A stretch of DNA of 64,000 bases. Source: Ilumatobacteraceae bacterium. GTDB taxonomy: Bacteria; Actinomycetota; Acidimicrobiia; Acidimicrobiales; Ilumatobacteraceae. Shown one piece after another: positions 32,189 through 39,391 of the stretch (position 1 is its first letter; each line of letters starts with the position of its first letter). The DNA lies in assembly GCA_033344875.1 (NCBI GenBank), contig JAWPMO010000001.1, forward strand, positions 1,389,595-1,453,594. The letters are read 5' to 3'. The notes beneath the pieces are model-generated. The model worked only from the letters and a program-made list of their open reading frames with translations, made no database searches and was not told the origin of the DNA. Both the position numbers and the translations under genes were made by a program.

Positions 32189-33016
32189 TCAGCTCGCCGG
32201 AAACGTGGGCGGCCGATGGAGGACCACCGGGCAGGTCGCAGTGCGCACCACGGACGACGCCACGCTGCCCGCCGTGAACCGCCGCAGCCCGGTTCGGCCG
32301 TGCGTGCTCATCACGATCATCCGGGCGTCCATCCGATGAGCGAAATCGGAGATCTCACTACCGGGGTGCCCACTGTGCAAGACCTCGAACTCGACCTCGT
32401 GGTGCGTCTGTTCCCGCAATCGCCGGGCGAGGCGCTGGGCGTAGGAACTCTCGAAGACATCGACGTCGACCGTCACCGGCTCGGTGATCACCTCGACGAT
32501 CCATGGCCGGGCACCCAGTGCGATGCCCCATGCGCCGGCCAGCGGCAGGATGGTCTCCGCGAAGTCCGAGCCGTCGACGGGGACCACCAGGTCGCCGGAG
32601 AACGACTCGAGTTCGACCGCCCGCGGCCCGAGCACGATGATCGGGCCGAACATGCACCGCAGCACGTCGTCGGCGACGCTGCCGAGCACGGCAGCCGACC
32701 GTCCGCGACCCGTCGAGCTCATGACGACCATGGCGCCGCTGACCGATTCGGCGTGGGCCGCGATGGTGGAACCGACCGTCGTACCGTTCGCCTCCGAGGC
32801 GATCAGCGGAACGACGGTGACACCGGTGGCGAGGGGAAGTTCGGAGTCGAGCGCCTCGGCGATCTCGGCACCGACTTCGTCGGCTTGCCGTTGGTCGGCG
32901 ACGACGCTGATGAGCTGCATCTCGGCGGCGCACGCGTCGGCGATGACGGCACCGGCCCGGGCGGCCGACCACGACCGTTCCGACCCGTCGACGGGAACGA
33001 TGATCTGCTGGAACAT
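32189..33016 (-). CDS. Universal stress protein, two UspA domains
   Basis: 275 aa. Domain 1 starts FQQIIVPVDGSERSWSAARA and ends with an ATP-site motif (VMSSTGRGRSAAVLGSVADD). Domain 2 starts FSGDLVVPVDGSDFAETILP and ends VMSTHGRTGLRRFTAGSVAS, the G-2x-G-9x-G(S/T) nucleotide-binding pattern. GGAGG sits seven bases before ATG 33016. It ends seven bases from the convergent D-lactate dehydrogenase. Upstream, GTGACCATGGGCTC (minus) is only a partial DosR-type match. Confidence 0.88.
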   Translation of the reverse strand: MFQQIIVPVDGSERSWSAARAGAVIADACAAEMQLISVVADQRQADEVGAEIAEALDSELPLATGVTVVPLIASEANGTTVGSTIAAHAESVSGAMVVMSSTGRGRSAAVLGSVADDVLRCMFGPIIVLGPRAVELESFSGDLVVPVDGSDFAETILPLAGAWGIALGARPWIVEVITEPVTVDVDVFESSYAQRLARRLREQTHHEVEFEVLHSGHPGSEISDFAHRMDARMIVMSTHGRTGLRRFTAGSVASSVVRTATCPVVLHRPPTFPAS

Positions 33017-33113
33017 GTGACTTCCTCCATGGTCGAGAACACCGCCATCGTGCGCAGGCCAACCGGTCGGCGACCAGAGCCCATGGTCACGAGTCGGGTG
33101 GGTCGCCGACCCG

Positions 33114-34151
33114 TCAGGCGTCGTGCAACACGAGTGGGTGAGCGTGCAGGAACGAACTCGTGTACGTCGCCAGGTTGCCGATGTAGTTCGCACGTTCGTA
33201 CGCGGAGGGATCGGCTGCCGCCTCGCGGCTGACCGCACCGCGCATCTGCTCGACCGACTCGTACTCGTGCCGTTCCATCCAGTCGACGAGCTGCTCCTCC
33301 ATCACCGTCAGATGCTGCGGGCCGTTGCGGAGCAGGGCCGAGGTCGTCATCGCGACGTCCGCTCCGGCGAGCACCACCTTGGCGACGTCCTCACCCCGGT
33401 GGACCCCCGTCGACGCCGCGATCGACATCGTCAGATGGTCGCGCAGGATGCCGGTCCACCGCAGTGGGAGCAGCAGTTCGTCGGGTGAGCTGAGCGAGAT
33501 CTTCGGTGCGAGGTCGAGCGAGTCGAGATCGAGGTCCGGCAGATAGAACCGGTTGAACATGACCACGCCGGCCGCGCCGACCTGCTCGAGCCCGACCACG
33601 AACGCCGACAGCGACGAGTAGTACGGGGAGATCTTCACCGCGACCGGGATCGTGACCTCGCTCGCGACCACGGAGACGAGTTCCGAGTGTTCGCTCTCGA
33701 GCGTCCAACTGGTGACGGCGGGGTCGGCGGCCACGGAGTAGAGATTGAGTTCGATCGCGTCGGCGCCCGCCTCCTGGATCGATCGGGCGTAGCGGAGCCA
33801 TGCGCCGATGTGCGTGCCGTTCAGGCTGGCGATCACCGGGATGTCGACGGCCTGTTTGGCTGCTGCGATCAGCTCGAGGTAACGGTCGTCGGCGGCGACG
33901 TCGTCGACGTCGAGCTCCGGCATCATCGAGGTCGCCTCGCCGAAGCTGTCCTGGTGGAGCGAGTACAGGCGGTCGATCTCGTTGGTGTCGTGCTCGATCT
34001 GTTCCTCGAACAGCGACGGCAGCACGACGGCACCGGCACCGGCACGTTCGAGTTCGGCGATCCGTCCGGGGTCACCGGTCAACGGACCGGCCGACGCCAC
34101 GATCGGGCTTCGAAGCGGCATACCCAGGTACCGGGTGTGGAGGTCGGTCAT
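33114..34151 (-). CDS. Dihydroorotate dehydrogenase-like flavoprotein
   Basis: 345 aa TIM-barrel. Opening LHTRYLGMPLRSPIVASAGP and later VIASLNGTHIGAWLRYARSI, ADAIELNLY, PVAVKISPYYSSLSAFVVGL and GADVAMTTSALLRNGP are typical of class-1-like DHODs that accompany pyruvate:ferredoxin oxidoreductase genes. True DHOD lysine and cysteine signatures are not all present, so pyrimidine synthesis is not implied. It may act as an FMN oxidoreductase on another substrate. ATG 34151 follows the PFOR stop by one base: same operon. Confidence 0.82.
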   Translation of the reverse strand: MTDLHTRYLGMPLRSPIVASAGPLTGDPGRIAELERAGAGAVVLPSLFEEQIEHDTNEIDRLYSLHQDSFGEATSMMPELDVDDVAADDRYLELIAAAKQAVDIPVIASLNGTHIGAWLRYARSIQEAGADAIELNLYSVAADPAVTSWTLESEHSELVSVVASEVTIPVAVKISPYYSSLSAFVVGLEQVGAAGVVMFNRFYLPDLDLDSLDLAPKISLSSPDELLLPLRWTGILRDHLTMSIAASTGVHRGEDVAKVVLAGADVAMTTSALLRNGPQHLTVMEEQLVDWMERHEYESVEQMRGAVSREAAADPSAYERANYIGNLATYTSSFLHAHPLVLHDA

Positions 34152-34152
34152 G

Positions 34153-37100
34153 TCAGTGTTCCTCTCCGGGCCGTCGGATCTCAACGGCGATCTCGTCATC
34201 GTCGGCCCCGTACGTCGTCAGCGTGCGTTCGACCGAGCCCAACTGCTCGTAGTAGTGCCACCGTTCATCGATCTCGGCCTGGGCCATCGCCATCAGGTGC
34301 TGCGACCGCTCCGGGTTGCTCCGGGTGAGCATCGCGAAGCGTGCTTCCTCCATGGCGAACTCCCGGAACGGGATGCTCGGCGCCGACGAATCGAGGTGGA
34401 ACGGGTGCTCGTGCTCGGCCGCCGTGGGCCGGTAGCGGTACAGCGGCCAGTAGCCGGACTTCACGGCGGCCTTCTGATGGGTCATCGACGTGCGCATGTC
34501 GATGCCGTGGGCGATGCACGTCGAGTAGGCGATCACCAACGACGGGCCGTCCCAGGCGTCGGCCTCCTGCAGTGCCTTGACGGTCTGGATCTCGCTGCCG
34601 CCGATCGCGACCTGGGCCACGTACACGTCGCCGTAGCGGCGGGCGATCGCACCGAGATCCTTCTTCCCCATGCCCTTGCCCGCCATCGCGAACTTCGCCA
34701 CGGCACCGAGCGGCGTGGCCTTCGAGGCCTGCCCGCCGGTGTTCGAGTACACCTCGGTGTCGAGCACGAGCACGTTGACGTTGCGGCCGCTGGCGAGCAC
34801 GTGGTCGAGACCGCCGAACCCGATGTCGTACGCCCACCCGTCGCCGCCGACGAGCCACGTGCTCGATCTGGTCAGTTCGTCGGCGATCGCATCGAGATGC
34901 CGTGCTCGCGGATCGTCGATCGAGCCGAGCGCCCGTCGCAGCTCCTCCACGCGGTCGCGCTGCTCGAAGATCGCTGCTTCGACGGGTTGCGTGTTGGTGA
35001 CCAGCGCCTCGGCGAGTTCGGGTCCGATGGGGTCGGCGAGCTCGGTCACCAGGCGGCGGGCGTCGCGCTGGTGCTGCTCGACACCGAGCCGGATGCCGAG
35101 CCCGAACTCGGCGTTGTCCTCGAAGAGGGAGTTGGCCCAGGCCGGACCGCGCCCATCGGCGTTCGATGCCCACGGCGTGGTCGGCAGGTTGCCACCGTAG
35201 ATCGACGAGCAGCCGGTGGCGTTGGCGACGACCAGACGATCGCCGAACAACTGGGTGAGCAGCTTCAGGTACGGCGTCTCACCGCACCCGGAGCAGGCAC
35301 CGGAGAACTCGAAGAGCGGTTCGAGCAGCTGTGAGTTCTTGACCGAGTCGTGGCTCACGAGGGTTCGGTCGAGCTGCGGGATCTCCGTGAAGAAGTCCCA
35401 TCGATCGCGCTCGACGGCGGCGTGTTCGACCGCCGGTCGCATGTTGATCGACTTGCGCTTGTGCTCCGACTTGTCGCGTGCCGGGCACACGTCGACGCAC
35501 ACGCCGCAACCCGTGCAATCGTCGGGGGCGACCTGAACGGTCAGCTGGTAACCGCCCAGTTCGCGGGACCTGAACGACTTGGTCGGGAACGTCGCCGGTG
35601 CCGACCCGAGCTCGTCGGGCTCGTAGACCTTCATCCGGATCGCGGCGTGCGGGCAGACGATCGCACACTTGCCGCAATCGATGCAGAGGTCGGGCTCCCA
35701 GATCGGGATCTCGCCGGCCAGCTTGCGCTTCTCGATGCGTGAGGTGCCGGTGGGGAACGTGCCGTCGACGGGCAACGCCGACACCGGCAGGAGGTCACCC
35801 CGTCCGGCGATCAGAGCCGCCGTCACCCGCTCCTCGAGCGACGCCGCCTCGTCGATGTCGGCCGGGGCGGACGCCTCGACCAACTCGTCGGCGCTCAGAC
35901 GGTCGGGCACCTCGAGGCGGGACATCGCGGTCAGGGCTCGGTCGATGGCGGCGTGGTTGCGTTCGACGACCGATCGTCCACGTTTGCCGTATACGTCCTC
36001 GATCGACTGCTTCATCGCCCCGACGGCTTCGTCCATCGGAATCACGTCGGCCAGCGCGAAGAAGCACGCCTGCATGACCGTGTTGATGCGGCCACCGATC
36101 CCGAGTTCGTCGGCGATCGTCGCGGCGTCGATGACGTGCACCTCCAGTCCGCGATCGACGATCTCCCGACGAGCGGTCAGCGGCAGGTGATCCCACACCT
36201 GGTCGGGCGGATACGGCGAGTTCAGGAGCAGCGTCGCACCCGGGCGCGCCGTGGACAGCACGTCGAAGCGGTCGAGGAGCCCGAACTGGTGGCAGGCCAC
36301 GAGATCGGCGTCGTCGACCAGGTAGGTGGAACGGATCGGGTCCGGTCCGTAGCGCAGGTGCGACACCGTCATCGATCCCGACTTCTTCGAGTCGTACACG
36401 AAGTAGCCCTGTGCGTGGTACCCCTCGTGCGATCCGATGATCTTCACCGACGCCTTGTTCGCTCCGACCGTGCCGTCGCTCCCCAGCGCCGAGAACACGG
36501 CCGAGCGGTTCCGCGATCCCATCCGGAACGACGGGTCGACCGTCAGGCTCGACCGGCTGACGTCGTCGACGATGCCGACGGTGAAGCGCCGCCGGGGTGA
36601 CTCCGCCGCCAACTCGTCGAAGATCGCCTTGACCATGGCCGGGGTGAACTCCTTCGAGCCCAGGCCGTACCGCCCGCCGATCACCTGCACGTCGCCGCGA
36701 CCGGCCTCGGCCAGCACCGTGACGACGTCCTGGAACAGCGGCTCGCCCACCGAACCGGGCTCTTTCGTGCGGTCGAGTACGGCCACCGACCGGACGGATG
36801 GCGGGATCGCAGCGAGCAACGCCTCGGCGGGGAACGGGCGGAACAGCCGAACGGTCACCACGCCGACCCGCTCCCCCTCCGCGGCGAGCCGGGCGACGGC
36901 TTCGCCGGCGGCACCGGTGCCCGATCCCATCAGCACCACGATGCGTTCGGGTTCGGCGTGGCCCTCGTAGTCGACGAGCGAGTACCGGCGCCCCGTCGCC
37001 TCGGCGAGTTCGTCGAAGACGTCGGACACGACGGCGGGGACACGTGCGTGCCACGGCGTCGCCGCCTCACGAGCCTGGAAGAACACGTCGGGGTTCTGGG

Positions 37101-37749
37101 CGGTACCGCGGATCACCGGAGCCGTCGGACGGAGCCGGCGCAACCGGTGGTCGTCGATCGCCTCGGCCGACATCATCGACCGGATCGTGTCGTCGTCGAG
37201 CAGTTCGACCCGGTTGATCTCGTGCGAGGTCCGGAAGCCGTCGAAGAAGTGCAGGAACGGAACGCGCGTCCGCAGTGTCGCTGCATGCGAGACAGCGGCG
37301 AAGTCGTGGGCCTCCTGCACCGACCCGGCGCACAGCATCGCGAAGCCCGTGGTGCGGGCGGCCATCACGTCGCTGTGATCGCCGAAGATCGAGAGCGCAT
37401 GCGTCGCGAGCGCCCGCGCCGCCACGTGGATCACCGTCGGCGAGAGTTCACCGGCGATCTTGAACATGTTGGGCAGCATGAGCAGCAGCCCCTGTGACGC
37501 GGTGAACGTCGTCGCCAGCGAGCCGGCCTGCAGTGCGCCGTGGAGGGTTCCGGCGGCACCTGCCTCGGACTGCATCTCGATCACGTCGGGAACCGCGCCG
37601 AACAGGTTCGTCCGACCGGCGGCGGCCCAGGCGTCGGCCGCTTCGCCCATCGACGACGCCGGCGTGATCGGATAGATCGCAATCACCTCCGACATCCCGT
37701 ACGCGACCCGTGCCGCGGCTTCGTTGCCATCGATGTATGCAGTGGGCAT
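34153..37749 (-). CDS. nifJ: Pyruvate:ferredoxin (flavodoxin) oxidoreductase
   Basis: 1198 aa single-chain PFOR, normal length. Domain I: VIAIYPITPASSMGEAADAW. Two [4Fe-4S] ferredoxin motifs: CIDCGKCAIVCPHAAIR and CTGCGVCVDVCPARDK. The proximal cluster begins CSGCGETPYLKLL. ThDP motif: GDGWAYDIGFGGLDHVLASG ... DTEVYSNTGGQASKATP. It converts pyruvate and CoA to acetyl-CoA, CO2 and reduced ferredoxin, an oxygen-sensitive reaction used when respiration is limited. ATG 37749 has GAGGA upstream. A weak DosR-like palindrome lies 36 nt further up. Confidence 0.95.
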   Translation of the reverse strand: MPTAYIDGNEAAARVAYGMSEVIAIYPITPASSMGEAADAWAAAGRTNLFGAVPDVIEMQSEAGAAGTLHGALQAGSLATTFTASQGLLLMLPNMFKIAGELSPTVIHVAARALATHALSIFGDHSDVMAARTTGFAMLCAGSVQEAHDFAAVSHAATLRTRVPFLHFFDGFRTSHEINRVELLDDDTIRSMMSAEAIDDHRLRRLRPTAPVIRGTAQNPDVFFQAREAATPWHARVPAVVSDVFDELAEATGRRYSLVDYEGHAEPERIVVLMGSGTGAAGEAVARLAAEGERVGVVTVRLFRPFPAEALLAAIPPSVRSVAVLDRTKEPGSVGEPLFQDVVTVLAEAGRGDVQVIGGRYGLGSKEFTPAMVKAIFDELAAESPRRRFTVGIVDDVSRSSLTVDPSFRMGSRNRSAVFSALGSDGTVGANKASVKIIGSHEGYHAQGYFVYDSKKSGSMTVSHLRYGPDPIRSTYLVDDADLVACHQFGLLDRFDVLSTARPGATLLLNSPYPPDQVWDHLPLTARREIVDRGLEVHVIDAATIADELGIGGRINTVMQACFFALADVIPMDEAVGAMKQSIEDVYGKRGRSVVERNHAAIDRALTAMSRLEVPDRLSADELVEASAPADIDEAASLEERVTAALIAGRGDLLPVSALPVDGTFPTGTSRIEKRKLAGEIPIWEPDLCIDCGKCAIVCPHAAIRMKVYEPDELGSAPATFPTKSFRSRELGGYQLTVQVAPDDCTGCGVCVDVCPARDKSEHKRKSINMRPAVEHAAVERDRWDFFTEIPQLDRTLVSHDSVKNSQLLEPLFEFSGACSGCGETPYLKLLTQLFGDRLVVANATGCSSIYGGNLPTTPWASNADGRGPAWANSLFEDNAEFGLGIRLGVEQHQRDARRLVTELADPIGPELAEALVTNTQPVEAAIFEQRDRVEELRRALGSIDDPRARHLDAIADELTRSSTWLVGGDGWAYDIGFGGLDHVLASGRNVNVLVLDTEVYSNTGGQASKATPLGAVAKFAMAGKGMGKKDLGAIARRYGDVYVAQVAIGGSEIQTVKALQEADAWDGPSLVIAYSTCIAHGIDMRTSMTHQKAAVKSGYWPLYRYRPTAAEHEHPFHLDSSAPSIPFREFAMEEARFAMLTRSNPERSQHLMAMAQAEIDERWHYYEQLGSVERTLTTYGADDDEIAVEIRRPGEEH

Positions 37750-37785
37750 GTGTCCATCCTCGACCGGGGTCGAACGGGCCGGGGA

Positions 37786-37799
37786 TGGTACAAAGTCCT
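37786..37799 (-). promoter_or_regulatory. Weak DosR-like site before PFOR
   Basis: AGGACTTTGTACCA on the minus strand, a degenerate palindrome with the core partly broken. Its 36-nt distance to the start matches the stronger sites in this window. Confidence 0.3.
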
Positions 37800-37844
37800 G
37801 GATCCGTCGGCCGCGCGGCCACTTTCTCGCCGTCGTCGCCGCCC

Positions 37845-38264
37845 TCAGCGGTGCCGGCGCGGGCTGTGCCGCTCCTTGGCGTCGGTGAGCAACCGGATCA
37901 TCTCGTCGCGGACGACGTTCAGTCCGTGGCCGAGATCGACCTCCGACGCTGAGGCGATCAGTACCGGCCATCGGTCGACGGTGGCCTCGAGCGTCAGGTG
38001 CTGACTCGGCTTGTCGCGATCCTTGATGTACAGATCGAGGACCACGGCCCCGCTGTCGAAGGATCGCAGCCGAGCGTCGAGCTTCGACCAGTGGTCGATC
38101 AATGCGTCGATCTCGTGCGGGTAGAGCTCGCCGTGCACCGTCAGGCACTCCTGAACGGTGGCGTGTCGAGCCGGGTCGGACGGTTCGTCGTGGACGGTTC
38201 GTGGTGTCGCCATGGGGTCATCGAACCGCGCCGCGAGGTCCGCCACCAGGGCCATCGGTCGCAT
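37845..38264 (-). CDS. Ribosome-hibernation-factor-like protein (HPF/RaiA fold)
   Basis: About 139 aa. The second half has the S30AE-type pattern HWSKLDARLRSFDSGAVVLD then LYIKDRDKPSQHLTLEATVD and LGHGLNVVRDEMIRLLTDAK, as in single-domain hibernation-promoting factors that bind the small ribosomal subunit. Start ambiguous: ATG 38264, 38255 or 38213. A perfect DosR-type palindrome lies 18 nt upstream of 38264 and is shared with the divergent USP gene; M. tuberculosis also places a hibernation-like protein (Rv0079) under DosR. Confidence 0.65.
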   Translation of the reverse strand: MRPMALVADLAARFDDPMATPRTVHDEPSDPARHATVQECLTVHGELYPHEIDALIDHWSKLDARLRSFDSGAVVLDLYIKDRDKPSQHLTLEATVDRWPVLIASASEVDLGHGLNVVRDEMIRLLTDAKERHSPRRHR

Positions 38265-38282
38265 GTTCGCACCGACCGGTCC

Positions 38283-38296
38283 GGGACCTCGGGCCC
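38283..38296. promoter_or_regulatory. DosR-type box
   Basis: GGGACCTCGGGCCC, a perfect match to the DosR core GGGNCNNNNGNCCC, between the divergent hibernation-factor-like gene and the USP at 38377. Confidence 0.65.
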
Positions 38297-38376
38297 TACC
38301 ACCGACAGACAGCGGTGACGTAGCGTCAGGACATGGACGCAGCACGTCTCCGCCCCCACCGCGATCGGACGATGCG

Positions 38377-38832
38377 ATGAACGACCGGGTCGAACGTCCG
38401 ATCGTCGTCGGCATCGACGGTTCCGCCGACGCCCGCCGAGCGCTGTTCGTCGCCGGCGACCTCGCCAGGTCTCGCGGCGCCCGGCTCGTCATCGTGCACG
38501 CCGTGGGACTGACCGATGTCGTCGAGGGACGGCACGTCATCGCCGAGCGCCACCCCGCCGAGATCTCCGAGCAGTTCGACGAGTGGTGTCGGACGGTGCG
38601 ATCGGTGGGTGTCGACGAGTGGACGCCGATCCTCCGCCAGGGCAGTCCCGTCGACACGATGCTCGGCGCCGCTCGTGAGCACGACGCAGGACTGATCGTC
38701 GTGGGTCGTCACGGGTCGGGTCAACGGCCGGCGCTCCTGCTCGGCAGCACCGCCCACCAGGTCGCCGAACGGGCCGAGTGCCCCGTCTTGATCGTGCCGC
38801 CGGTCGGTCGCACGACCACACCGGCCGACTGA
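38377..38832 (+). CDS. Universal stress protein, single domain
   Basis: 151 aa. Opens PIVVGIDGSADARRALFVAG; ATP-site motif VVGRHGSGQRPALLLGSTAH then QVAERAECPVLIVPP. Complete nucleotide-binding USP (G-2x-G-9x-G[ST]). Start ATG 38377. A perfect DosR-type box is 80 nt upstream. Convergent with another single-domain USP. Confidence 0.88.
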   Translation: MNDRVERPIVVGIDGSADARRALFVAGDLARSRGARLVIVHAVGLTDVVEGRHVIAERHPAEISEQFDEWCRTVRSVGVDEWTPILRQGSPVDTMLGAAREHDAGLIVVGRHGSGQRPALLLGSTAHQVAERAECPVLIVPPVGRTTTPAD

Positions 38833-38866
38833 GGCCCGGCGACCGGACCTCGGCCGGTCGCGCCGT

Positions 38867-39322
38867 TCAGGCGGCGGCTTCGTCGTGATGGATCATCATC
38901 AGGCTCGTGCGAGCGTGATTGGCGATCCTCGCGGAGACACTCCCCCGGAGGAACCGGTCGACGCGGCCGAGGCCGCGTGTTCCGATCACGATCAGGTCGG
39001 CGCCGACGGCGTCGGCGACATCGAGAATGGCTGCCGCCGGATGCCCGTCGACGAAGTGGCCTTCGTGACGTATCCCCGCGCGTTCGAGTTGCGCCTCGGC
39101 GTCACGGAGGTACCCACGAGGGGTTTCTTCCAAGCTGGCCGAGTTCTGGAACTCGGGCGGGAGCTTCCGCAGCACCCGGTCGAGTTCCGCACGACTCGGA
39201 GGGTCGAACGCGGTCACGACGTGCACGATGCCGTCGTCCGAGACGTGGGCCATCGCGGCGTCCAGTGCCCTGCGGGCATCGTTCGAACCGTCGTAGCCAA
39301 CCACCAGTGTCTGAGCTCTCAT
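38867..39322 (-). CDS. Universal stress protein, single domain
   Basis: 151 aa: QTLVVGYDGSNDARRALDAA at the start, IVIGTRGLGRVDRFLRGSVS then ARIANHARTSLMMIHHDE at the end. The ATP motif is complete. AAGGAG lies six bases before ATG 39322. It ends 34 bp from the convergent USP, and the two differ clearly in sequence, so they are old paralogues rather than a recent duplication. Confidence 0.88.
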   Translation of the reverse strand: MRAQTLVVGYDGSNDARRALDAAMAHVSDDGIVHVVTAFDPPSRAELDRVLRKLPPEFQNSASLEETPRGYLRDAEAQLERAGIRHEGHFVDGHPAAAILDVADAVGADLIVIGTRGLGRVDRFLRGSVSARIANHARTSLMMIHHDEAAA

Positions 39323-39391
39323 GGCCGCTCCTTCCTGATCGGACCTACCTACATCATCCGACTCGAACCGCCGGCGCACCAGAGCAGAAGG

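Noticed and set aside
37786-37799. DosR site before PFOR as a firm call
   Set aside because: Only about six of ten core positions fit; spacing alone is not enough, so it is listed at low confidence and not counted in the regulon.
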